From Candidatus Competibacteraceae bacterium (GTDB lineage: Bacteria; Pseudomonadota; Gammaproteobacteria; Competibacterales; Competibacteraceae), in NCBI GenBank assembly GCA_020445005.1, contig JAGRHM010000661.1, forward strand, positions 1 through 11,879: a DNA stretch of 11,879 nucleotides. The letters run 5' to 3'. The notes under the pieces were generated by a model. It was not told the DNA's origin. It did not search any database and was given only the letters and a program-made list of their open reading frames with translations. Positions 1 to 9,600 of this stretch are shown here, piece after piece. Positions within the stretch are counted from its first letter, which is position 1, and every line of letters begins with the position of its first letter. The translations under genes were made by a program, and so were the position numbers.

Positions 1-2
1 TC

Positions 3-1334
3 GAGGAAGTGGCCTGGGGCCAGCGTGAGCAGAGCCGGATCTTGCAAGCGCTCGATTGCCAACAAAATCCCGGTAGCGCCCACGCCCTGCTCCTACGGTT
101 GAACCACTGGAGCGAGTTGGCCAATCCCTGGCCGCGCCGGATCGGCGCCATTCTGGAACCGCCGGCTATTCCTTTGCCTGATCCGCCGTCTGAATCGCGC
201 TTGGATTTGACCGGGTTGCCGGCCTTTGCCATTGACGATGAGGGTAATCGTGATCCTGACGATGCCTTGAGTCTGGATGGCAACCGCTTATGGGTGCATG
301 TGGCCGACGCCACGGTGTTGGCGCCGCCGGGCAGTCCCGCAGATGAAGAAGCGCGCACACGCGGGGCAACGCTGTATTTGCCGGAAACAACCATTCCTAT
401 GCTGCCTACAGCGGCGATTGAACAATTGGGATTGGGGCTGGTTGAGGTATCGCCAGCGCTGTCCTTTGGCCTGAATCTCGATGTGGAAGGCAAAGTCACT
501 GACGTGGAGATCGCGCCAACCTGGGTGCGGGTGCGGCGGGTGAGTTATCAGGAGGTCGAGCGGCGACTGGACGAGGAGCCGTTTCGCACCCTGCATGAAC
601 TGGCGCAACGGCATCGGGAGCGACGACGGATTAACGGGGCAATCTTTATTGACTTGCCGGAAGTCAAGATCACTGTGTCTGATGGACGAGTGGGCCTTGA
701 GCCGTTGACTCGCTTGCGGAGTCGCTTGCTGGTAGCCGAAGCCATGCTGATGGCGGGGGAAGCGGCGGCCCGCTTTGCTCTGGAGCGCGAGCTGCCGTTT
801 CCATTCACGACTCAGGATATCGTGGCCGATGTCGCGGAGCGCGAGCCCTCCAGCCTGGCGGCGATGCATACTCTCCGTCGCAGCCTGCGCCCACGTCAAT
901 ATAGCAGTCAGCCTGGTCCGCATGGCGGGTTGGGGCTGGAAGTTTACGCTCAGGTGACCAGCCCGTTGCGCCGTTATCTCGATCTGGTGGCGCATCAACA
1001 GCTGCGCGCCTTTCTGGATAATGGCGAGGTGCTGGACGCCCAGGCGATCGTGGCGCGGGTCGGTGCGGCGGAGATAGCCGCGCAGGGAGTGCGCCGGGCC
1101 GAGCGGTTATCTCGCGAACACTGGACCCTGGCGTATTTGCAACAGCATCCTGGTTGGAAAGGGGAAGGGGTGCTGGTAGAGAAGCGGGCGCCACGGGGTT
1201 CTGTGCTGATTCCGCCGTTGGCGTTGGAGGCGCGCGTGAAGGTCGGTGAGAACGTTACGCCGGACAGTGTATTGCCGTTGCGGTTGACCGGTGTTGATTT
1301 GCCCGCGCGCGAGGCGTATTTCCGGGTAGGTTGA
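3..1334 (+). CDS. RNB-domain exoribonuclease (RNase II/R family), C-terminal part, 5' truncated by window edge
   Basis: This is the C-terminal ~443 residues of a 3'-to-5' hydrolytic exoribonuclease that degrades RNA processively in the cytoplasm. Numbering from the GTG at position 9, the RNB catalytic signature is intact: D76, D82, D84 and D85 in IDDEGNRDPDDALS match the spacing of E. coli RNase II D201/D207/D209/D210, which bind the catalytic magnesium. WVHVADAT (residues 95-102) and the late family motif TSPLRRYLDLVAH (317-329) are also present. Residues ~384-440 look like a short S1/OB-like beta barrel. The GTG is unlikely to be the start: the frame is open upstream to the window edge (codons GAG GAA precede it), there is no Shine-Dalgarno sequence, and family members have an additional N-terminal RNA-binding region. 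The gene converges with the transporter gene, 30 bp away. Calling it RNase II or RNase R proper is not justified; it fits the shorter RNB-family ribonucleases of proteobacteria. Confidence 0.93.
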   Translation, partial: EEVAWGQREQSRILQALDCQQNPGSAHALLLRLNHWSELANPWPRRIGAILEPPAIPLPDPPSESRLDLTGLPAFAIDDEGNRDPDDALSLDGNRLWVHVADATVLAPPGSPADEEARTRGATLYLPETTIPMLPTAAIEQLGLGLVEVSPALSFGLNLDVEGKVTDVEIAPTWVRVRRVSYQEVERRLDEEPFRTLHELAQRHRERRRINGAIFIDLPEVKITVSDGRVGLEPLTRLRSRLLVAEAMLMAGEAAARFALERELPFPFTTQDIVADVAEREPSSLAAMHTLRRSLRPRQYSSQPGPHGGLGLEVYAQVTSPLRRYLDLVAHQQLRAFLDNGEVLDAQAIVARVGAAEIAAQGVRRAERLSREHWTLAYLQQHPGWKGEGVLVEKRAPRGSVLIPPLALEARVKVGENVTPDSVLPLRLTGVDLPAREAYFRVG

Positions 1335-1343
1335 CCGGTGTGG

Positions 1344-1389
1344 ATCAATGAAAATTGATAAATCTTACCACTGAATCAATCGCTTGATT
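1344..1389. terminator. two AT-rich hairpins at the convergent gene ends, possible bidirectional terminator
   Basis: The 30-bp gap between the two convergent stop codons holds a perfect 6-bp inverted repeat, ATCAAT-GAAA-ATTGAT (1344-1359). A second perfect one, AATCAA-TCGC-TTGATT (1374-1389), lies inside the last codons of the transporter gene. Both have 4-nt loops. The stems are AT-rich and neither is followed by a clear run of T, so they are poor textbook intrinsic terminators, but no other candidate exists at this junction. Function is inferred from position only. Confidence 0.25.
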
Positions 1390-3512
1390 TCCCGGGCGCT
1401 CCAACGCAACGCCCGGCTTTGCGAGCGGCCTAGCGCTAGGAGCAGGGCGATGGCGGCATTGGGATAAATCGCTCGCAATTGATCAAAATCCGCTCGGCTC
1501 AACACCCACAGTTCACTACGGCGGACCGCAATGGCCTCAGCGGCGCGCGGACCAGGATCAAGGAAGGCGATTTCGCCGAACACGGTGCCCGGTCCGTAAA
1601 CCGCCAAGCGTTTGTAGCGTTCGCCAGCAACATGCAGCCGGATGTCAATTCGGCCACGCAGCACCAGATACAGCTCCGACCCAGTTTCATTCGCATCGAA
1701 CAACCGCTCGCCGCCTTCCAGAGTCAGCGGGCGGAGCACCGAGGTGAACTCCGCCAGTTCCATGGGCTTCATATCGCGGCACAGGTCAAGTTCTGACAGG
1801 GTGATGTCCTTTTCCAGAACAGTGGTATCCACATTCAGCGCATTGAGCAGAGCGTTCTCAGCATATTCCAGCGCCTGGTCGGCACCGGCGAAGGTGCGGA
1901 CGTTTAGCCGTCCTGGTCGTAAAGTGAGACGGCGCAGGGTGCGCTCCACATCGCGGCCTAGTCCCAGTTCCTCGGGGACTTCGCAAAACAGCAATTCCCC
2001 GCGATGCGCTTCCAACCGCGCGGCGATCTGTTGCAGCAGGCGCACACTGGACAGATCGATCTGAATGATCCGGCGCAGGTGCAAGATTACCCAGGATCGC
2101 CGGTCGAGATCGGGGAGCATCTCTTCGAACAATTGATCTGTCTTGGCGAAAAACAGAACGCCGCTTAAATGGTACATGACGATCCGGTCACCATGATGGG
2201 CCAGCCATTCCAGTTGATCAGCCGGTCGTTTCCGCACCGAAGGCCGTTCGAGCGCAGTTAACCGGCGCTGAATAACCGGTAATCGGCTTTGGCTGCGGAT
2301 AAATAGCAGAATAGCAATGCTGAGTCCGACCAGTACCGCGATCATCAGATCCTGGGCGAAGGTTACGATGGTGACTAGCAGCGCAACCGCTGCATCGAGC
2401 CGGGTTCGTCGTTGCTGCGCCCAGGCGATAATATCTTTTTCCATCAAGTTGAGGGCGGAGGCGATGATGATCCCGGCCAGCGCGCTGGTTGGCAGCCACT
2501 GGCCGACAGAACCGGCGAATAGCAACAGGAGCAGCAAAAAGATGCCGGCGGTCAACGCCGCCCAGCGGCGAGCGCCGGCCTGGACCGCCGTGGTGGTGCC
2601 GCCTACACTGGCCGCGCCAGCCAGGCCGCCGAACAGGCCAACCATTATTTGTCCGATACTTTGCGCCAGTAATTCGCGCTGAGCGTTGTGGCGCTGGCCG
2701 GTGGTGGTGTCGGCGATCACTGCTGTTAATAAGGTATTCAACGAAGAGAGCACCGCCAGCGTGAAAGCCGCATGCAGGATCAAGGACCAGGGCAGGACCG
2801 GCCAGATGGTGAATTGGTCGATCGCTAAATTAAAATCTGACCACCGGGGCAGTGCGCCAATCACCCAATAGGGTGGAACGGAAGGGGGATTGGTGAGGTA
2901 GAGAATGAACTGATAAAACAGTGTGCCGCCGATCAGGCCAATCAGGGGGCCAGGAATATTTGGCACGAACCGCGGCGCGTAACGGACGGCGCAGAAGGCA
3001 ACTGCGGTGGTAGCCATGGGCAGCCAGTACCAGCGCGTCCACAGACCGCTGTAACTGATGCCAAGCCAGGGCTTGATCTGAGATTTGATGAGCAGCAGAC
3101 CAATGCCGGTGGCGAGACCGGCGAATACCGGGTAGGGGATGAATTTCATCAACCGCCCGCCCCCGGCGAAGGCGATCATTAACTGAAACAGGCCAGCCAG
3201 CAAGGTGATGGTGAACAGGGCGGGCGCGATAATTTCGGGCGGGACGTTGGCAGCGACGAGAAGAACGGCTGTGCCGCTGAGCAGGGCCATGCTGGCGCCG
3301 GTGGGGCCGCTAATCAGGCCAATCGTTCCGCCGGCCCCGCCGGAGATTAATAACAGTCCAATCGCACCCGCCAGGCCCGCCAGCGCCCCGGGGGCGGTGC
3401 CAAGGTAGGGGGCGAATACCGTAACTCCGAAAGCAGTCGCCTGCGGCAGGACCACCGCGGCGGCAATGAGTCCGCCACGCAAGTCGCTGTAAGGGAGAGT
3501 AGGAGGTTTCAT
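1365..3512 (-). CDS. SulP (SLC26-like) anion transporter with STAS and C-terminal cyclic-nucleotide-binding domains
   Basis: This is an inner-membrane secondary anion transporter of 715 residues. Residues ~8-405 form the SulP membrane domain: many hydrophobic segments, the early motif VVLPQATAFGV (20-30), and the late GLFGGLAGAASVGG region (292-305). Residues ~438-555 are a STAS domain, with VMYHLSGVLFFA followed by the core strand-turn-helix IDLSSVRLLQQI (485-496). Residues ~575-690 are a cyclic-nucleotide-binding domain with a phosphate-binding cassette FGEIAFLDPGPRAAEA (645-660), in which E647 and R656 are the residues that contact ribose and phosphate in this family. Most SulP-STAS proteins end after STAS near 550-600 residues, so the last ~140 are an added regulatory module, suggesting transport gated by cAMP or cGMP (inference). 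The substrate (sulfate, bicarbonate, carboxylates or other) cannot be read from sequence. The start ATG has a weak GAAGG upstream, inside a 12-bp palindrome. It lies 97 bp downstream of the giant surface-protein gene, same strand. Confidence 0.93.
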   Translation of the reverse strand: MKPPTLPYSDLRGGLIAAAVVLPQATAFGVTVFAPYLGTAPGALAGLAGAIGLLLISGGAGGTIGLISGPTGASMALLSGTAVLLVAANVPPEIIAPALFTITLLAGLFQLMIAFAGGGRLMKFIPYPVFAGLATGIGLLLIKSQIKPWLGISYSGLWTRWYWLPMATTAVAFCAVRYAPRFVPNIPGPLIGLIGGTLFYQFILYLTNPPSVPPYWVIGALPRWSDFNLAIDQFTIWPVLPWSLILHAAFTLAVLSSLNTLLTAVIADTTTGQRHNAQRELLAQSIGQIMVGLFGGLAGAASVGGTTTAVQAGARRWAALTAGIFLLLLLLFAGSVGQWLPTSALAGIIIASALNLMEKDIIAWAQQRRTRLDAAVALLVTIVTFAQDLMIAVLVGLSIAILLFIRSQSRLPVIQRRLTALERPSVRKRPADQLEWLAHHGDRIVMYHLSGVLFFAKTDQLFEEMLPDLDRRSWVILHLRRIIQIDLSSVRLLQQIAARLEAHRGELLFCEVPEELGLGRDVERTLRRLTLRPGRLNVRTFAGADQALEYAENALLNALNVDTTVLEKDITLSELDLCRDMKPMELAEFTSVLRPLTLEGGERLFDANETGSELYLVLRGRIDIRLHVAGERYKRLAVYGPGTVFGEIAFLDPGPRAAEAIAVRRSELWVLSRADFDQLRAIYPNAAIALLLALGRSQSRALRWSAREIKRLIQW

Positions 3513-3524
3513 GCCTTCGAAGGC
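3513..3524 (-). promoter_or_regulatory. 12-bp perfect palindrome covering the transporter ribosome-binding site
   Basis: GCCTTCGAAGGC is a perfect palindrome ending directly at the ATG of the transporter gene. The only Shine-Dalgarno-like sequence, GAAGG, lies within it. In RNA it could form a 4-bp stem (GCCU/AGGC) that hides the ribosome-binding site, or in DNA it could be a dimer-binding site. The stem is short, so chance is quite possible. Confidence 0.3.
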
Positions 3525-3609
3525 TGGATGAAAACCAGTATGATGCTTTTATGGAGATGCGGTTCCTCGTATTCTGCTGCTTTTGATAAGAGAATCCAAG
3601 TAACGATCA
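3525..3609 (-). other. short spacer between giant gene and transporter gene, no clear terminator
   Basis: The spacer follows the TAG stop of the giant gene. I see no GC-rich hairpin with a T tract on the minus strand. A very weak promoter-like pair (TTGGAT, 17 bp, CAGAAT) can be drawn just after the stop codon, but matches are only 3/6 and 4/6. Read-through from the giant gene into the transporter gene, or a weak separate promoter, are both possible. Confidence 0.35.
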
Positions 3610-6600
3610 CTATTGTGTGAGCCGTTGAAATTGATCGCCGACAAAGTCTTCACCGACATCGATGAATTGCTGGCGGTCATCGAGAACGCTGCGAATCAGC
3701 AACCGAGGCCATCCATCCAGCTCAGGATCCGGTGTGCGGGGCACAGATTCGCGGATGCCTCGCCGTAGCCAGAAGGCGTTATTGTAGGTCCCTGGCAATG
3801 GTTGGCCGGAGAGTGCGCCTTCTGCATTGAATTCCAGTTTGAGGATCGTTGCCTGGTTGGTATAAGCCGTGCGTGTAGCGGTCGGTTGGTTCGGGTCGCC
3901 GCCGAGTTCCGCCAGGTCCCCTGGCGAGCGCACCGCGATGGCCGACCAGCCGCCAAATTCTCCAATCTGGCGCAAGACAGCTTCGCTCATGAGCGTGTTG
4001 ACATCAATCGCGCCGACGCAGGTCACTGACTGAGCAATCCTGCCGGAGATCGGGTTTTCGTCCCGATCAAAGAAGACATCGCTGTTCGCTGCATCATTGG
4101 GGTTGCCGACCGTTAACAGAACCTCTGCAGTCAGGTCGCCGCGATGTTGGTGACGCGGGCCAATCACTGCCCGCTCGTTGATAACGGTCGGATTAGCAAC
4201 GGCGTTCGCCGGGAATGTCACGGAATGACCAATCGGCGTGACGAAGAACCGGGTGGTGACGCCGTCCTGCGCGATGCCGGCCATCGGCATGATGGCGACC
4301 GGAATTGCCGGACTGATGCCGCCGTTCAGCGCGGTGAGCGTTAAATCGCGACGACCGGCCAGCACTTCGCCGGCGCGCTCCGTTGCATCCTCAAATGCAT
4401 AGAGCGTATCAACAACGGGGTTGGCGGCATCCTGCTCGGTGAGTGGGGCAGCATTATAAGCTTGATATCCCCACGCAGCGCCCTGGGCGAAGTCCAGGAT
4501 CATCATTTCACCCGCCAGCGAGTTCTCAAAAGGCTGGCTGGGAGGGTCATTGTTATCCACGATCAGGAAGCCGCGCACCGGTTGCAGTCCGGCCATTAAT
4601 GCGAAGGACTGGTGCGCGGCATCGTAGCGGGCATTGATCTGGCGTTCGGCCGGTTCATGCAGCACGCTCTGGGGATCGCCGAAATGGCCGCCCAGATCGA
4701 AGGTGACCAAATCATTTGGGCTGGTGACTCGTCGCACGTTGGCTTCTTCACACGCAGCGGTTGCATCGCCGGCATTGGCGCCGTGTTTGTAGTAGGCCGT
4801 GTAACGGAGGGTCTGGGTCTGCGTGGAGTCCGGGTCGTATTCAGCCTGATTGATGACGGAGACGATGGACGTGACTGTGTCGCTGACTACGAAGTACGGG
4901 AAAAGAATGGCGTCCACCCGCCTGGGCGCGGGCGGCGCCGTGGGTGGGATGATAATTATGGTCGGTTTGTTGATCGGGTCACTAGGGTCGGAAGTAGACG
5001 GATCATGGGTTGTGCCGGTGAGCGTCTCACCCCCTGCGCCATCTCCATCCGGGTCCCACTCAATGGCGCCTTGATTCTGGTAAGTTCGAGTGGTTTGGGA
5101 TGGTTGTACGGTGACATCAAAGTGAATCAGCAGCGCGTTGGTAGCATCGGCTTCGCCCGTGGCGCCCGGATCGGGAGCCAGGTCAGCAATGACTTGTACT
5201 TGGCTTTGGGGCGATGCTGCATTGGGCGGGTCGAACGCGCAGCGGTGGACGATCGTGGAGCCTCGGGGCGTACAGTCAAGATTGCCAAGGAACGTCATGC
5301 CTGCGGGCAGTGGATCGGTAATGACTACCCCTTGCGCGGTGATTGGCGAGTCATTAATCCACACCATATTCCAGCGCACTACATTGGACCCTTCGATGAC
5401 TTCTCCGGTTTTGACGCCGAAAGGCGGATCGGAGATGTAGGCCAGAATGGCGCCTTCGTCGCTGCTTTGCGCTGGCGGCAATCCCAGCGGTTGCCCGGTT
5501 TCGCTCACGGGCGTCAGGGTGACGGCCACCTCATTGATCAGACTGCTATCGCGCATCTCCTCCACAAACCACCAGGCCGTCGCGCCAGGCGCCAGCGGTA
5601 ACACGGCGTCGGCGCGTAATTGCGCTCGACTCTGGTTAATGCCTGGAGTGATCCCTAATTGCGCATCATCGAACACCGGGTTCGCCAGGTAGGTTGGACC
5701 CTGGTTGGTGACGCCGAAACACCAGGTAATGGGTTTGGGCGTTTTATTGAGGTCGACAATCGCTAACTCCTTCACGCCAGGGCAGCCCGCGCCGCTTGTG
5801 TGTCCTTTATAGGCGGTTTTGGACACCGTCAGCGCGGCGGGTGGCGCGCCGGTTTGCAGCGGGAAGTTCACGATAGCGGTCTGGCCCGTCGTCACGGCGG
5901 CGTTTCGCTCAGTTGCGCCGGTGTAGCCGTTCGGTAGGGTGATTTGCACCATGACGCTGCCGGGGGGCAATCCATTAAAGGCGTAGCGTCCCTGGCTGTC
6001 GGTGGTGGTGGTCTGACCACTATTCAGTGTGACCGAAACCCCGGCCAAACCCGGTTCGTCGCTGTTCTGGACGCCATTGTCGTTAAGGTCGTCAAAGACG
6101 ACGCCGGTCAGCGCACCGGCGCTGGCCGGAGTGATCGTTACGACCACGCTGGCGATATCGCAAGCGGCGCTTGCGTTGAGAGCGCAAATCCGGTAGCTCA
6201 GGGAGTAAGTTCCCGCCGGGGTGTTGGCCGGGACCACCAGTTGTCCGCTGGCATTGACGGTTGCGCCGATTAGTCCGCCCAGGTCGGTCAGGGTCGGAGT
6301 GGAAATGTTTGTCCCGATGACAGCCGGCTGGCCGCCAAGCGTGTCATTGCCCAGTACGTTGACCACGCCGCCGTTGTTGATAGCGAGGGTCACGGGACTG
6401 TCGTTCACTGCGTCGATGACCGGGATGCTGGCGGTAGCGGTGTTGTTCAGCAAGTTGCTATCATTGCTGGCGCCGGTGGTGGCCGTCAAGTTGACGATCC
6501 CGGTGGGCAGCGCGGTGAAGACGATTGCGCAGGTGATCTTGCCGCCCGCCGCCAAACTCGCTTGCGGGGAGATTGGGCTGCACGTCACCATTGCGCCCGC

Positions 6601-9600
6601 TGGCAAGCCACTGACTGCGCAGGCGGCGTTGAGCGCCACCGTCGCGCCAATATTGGCGCAGATTGCGGTCCCGCTGACCATCGCGCCCGGTGCAGCCGTG
6701 GTCAGGAAACCGCTGAGGTTCACCGCCATATCGGATGTTGTTGATGGGGGCGGGGAAGGTGGCGGTAGCAATGGCGAAACGGTAACAGTCATGCTCGCTG
6801 TGGTGGTGTTGCCCAGACTGTCGCTGATGGCGTAGCTAAAGGCTGGGGTCGTACCGCTATAGCCACTCGTCGGAGTAAAGCGCACCGTGCCGGCATTGTC
6901 GGTCACTTCCCAAACGCCTTGGGCGGTGGTGACCGGCCCGCGTTGAATGGCCGGAGTCGCCGTGTCGAGGTCAATCGTGCTGGGATCGAGTACAGCGCCC
7001 GTAGCTGCGCTGTCATTTGCCGCAGGAGTCAGGTTGACTGGGGTGTTATAGGGCGTCGTGGCGCTGTCGTTTTGGGCCGTCGGCGCAGCAGTCGGATTGA
7101 CGATCACCGTGATGGCGGCAGTAGCGGAGATATTGCAGGCGTCGGTTACCGCATACGATAAAGTCGCTGTTCCAGTGAAGCCGCCCGCTGGCGTAAAGGT
7201 AACGCTACCGCTGTCATCCGCCGTCCACGTTCCCTGAGCGGTGGTGACGGTGTTTTGCCGCCCAGCCGTAGCCATGTCGACATCGAGCGTAGCCGGATTG
7301 AAAGCGCATCCGGTTGCTGCTTCATCGTTGTTCAGAGCCGATAATATGATCGACGTCGCGGGCTGTGTTGCGCCGCTGTCATCCCGGCCGACGGTCGGGC
7401 CGCCGGTGACAATGACCGTGATCGTTGCGGCATTGCTGGTTCCACCGCCGGAATCCTGCACCGTGTAAGGCAGTGTGGCGACGTCTGTGAAATTATTGGC
7501 CGGAGTGAACGTCACCACGCCGGCGGCGTCGACGCTCCAAACTCCTTGGGCGTTGATCAACGTGATTTGCTGACCGGCCGTACTCGTATCGAGATCAACG
7601 GTATTAACGCTGAGGGTATTACCGGCTCCTGGCGCATCATTGACCGTGATGGGCAGGGTGACTGCGGTATTGATCGGGGTCGTGGCGAAGTCATCATTGG
7701 CGACCGGGTTCACGTTGTTGGGCGCATCTTGCACGGTCACCGTGAGATTGGCGACATTGCTGACTTGCGCCGGCGTTGACAAGTCGCTGATCGTGTAAGG
7801 AACGGTCACGACGCCGATAAAGCCAGTGATTGGCGTAAAGGTCACCGTGCCATCAGCGTTAGCGACGAAGGTCCCTTCGCCAGCCACGGTAAAACTGGTT
7901 GCGGCGGTAATAGAAGCCAGATTGAGCGTTCCGCCGACACCCGCAGCGTCGTTAGCGAAGGCGCGCAGCGTCACCGGAGTATTCAGATGGGTTGTCGCCG
8001 CGTCGTTGGCGGCCAACGGCGGTAAAGGCTGATTTACTGTGACGCTCACCGACGCCCGGTCGTCTTCCCCAACCGCGCCGTTGCCCGGAATAGAGTCGGT
8101 GTCAGGCAGGCTGGCGGCGGTAATTTCAGCCGTACTGGTTTTGACGCCCGATGTGGTGGCCGTAGCGGTGATTGCCAGGGTGTCGCTGCCTGCGCAACTG
8201 GCGCTGGCTGTCGGCGCGGTTCCGACCGTCCAGACGCCAGTCCCGTTATCGTAGGTCCCATTGCTGGCGACATGACTGGCGTAGGTCAGTCCGGTTGGCA
8301 GTGGCGCAAGGGTGACAATAACGCCATTCGGTCTTTGTGGACCCTTGTTGCACAGGGAATAGGTAATAGTGACCGGATTATTCACGGTGACCGAGGCGGC
8401 GTTGACGCTGCCGGTGAGTTCGAGGTCCGCTGAGTTGGTCGGCGTGGAAAACGTGGTGGTTTGGGCGGCGCTATTGTTGGTGTTGTTGCTTTCCGGTTCG
8501 TCACCAGTGATGGACACATTGTTGGTGTAAGAACCGGGCGTTACCGTCGTAATACCCATCGTCAGGCTGGCGGTTTGGCCCACTTCCAGGATGCCGACAG
8601 TACAGGTAATCGGAGTGGCTGCGCCGTTAGCGGCATAGGGAACGAAGACAGCGGGAGCGACCGGCGGTACGGTTTGCCCATTGTGCGTGGTGCAGGTATA
8701 GCTGCCGCCGCCAGATTTTGCGCCGGGAACGATATTCATGACCGTCACTCCGACCGGCGGGTTGTCGGTAATGATCACGTTCGTGGCCCGCGAAGGATTG
8801 GTCACGCCGGTGCCGGCGTTGTTGGCGGTGATCGTGTGGGTGGAGATGCTCCCGGTGTCCTGCGGGTCCGGGCTATCCGTATTGGCGATGCCCAAGTTAA
8901 TGCTGGCGGCGTCGATGGTAATGTTCGCCGAGGTCAGGTTATCGCTGCCGGGGTTGCGGTCATTAGTGGCGTCGGTGACTGAAGCAGACAGAGTCACCGT
9001 ACCTGTTGTATTAGGCCGCACCGTAAAGGTCACATCCCGATTGGTGTTGTTATTCTGAGTCGTGTTCCAGACACAATCCGGGTTGTTGGGGTGGCCGCAT
9101 GTGGCGCCCGGCGCGCTGACGCTGACGAAATCAAACTCCGGCGGGAGAGTGTGCGTCAGGGTCATCGGACCGGTGGAGTTCGATGGCCCTTCGTTACGCA
9201 CTCGCACCGTGTAGGTATAGGTCGCGCCGACCCGCGTGGCGTTGCTCAGATTGGGATAACTTACCACCAGATCAGCGTTGGGCGTGAGGTTCACCGTGAC
9301 CGGCGCACTATTGTTGCCTGCTACGGGATCATAAATTGTTGCCGAACTGACCGAGGCGGTGTTGGTGCGGCTCACCGAGGCCCCGGTGTCGTTGGGAATG
9401 AAGGCGATAGTAATCGGGTTTGCCGTCGCTCCCTCAGCGAGGGTGCTACCCAGGGTACAGGTAATGGTTTTGGTAGTTGTGCCAGACTGATCGCAGGTCC
9501 AGCCGGCGCCGGTGGCGGTAATCGCGCCGGTGTAATTGGAGATTTGCTCAGTGACCTTCACGTCCGGCACGTCCTGGCTGCCTGTAGCCATGTCGCCGTT

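Noticed and set aside
9..11. GTG at position 9 as the real start of the ribonuclease
   Set aside because: The frame is open to the window edge, no ribosome-binding site precedes it, and the protein would lack the N-terminal region usual in the family.
288..998. 236-codon minus-strand frame opposite the RNB ribonuclease
   Set aside because: It overlaps the catalytic region of a well-supported gene, and its translation (Arg/Gln/His/Pro-rich) resembles no family I know.
4612..5601. 329-codon open frame on the plus strand inside the giant gene
   Set aside because: It is antisense to a continuous, domain-matched coding frame. Its translation is Arg/Gly-rich and low in recognisable domain patterns, as expected of a shadow frame opposite Thr/Ala/Gly/Pro-rich codons.
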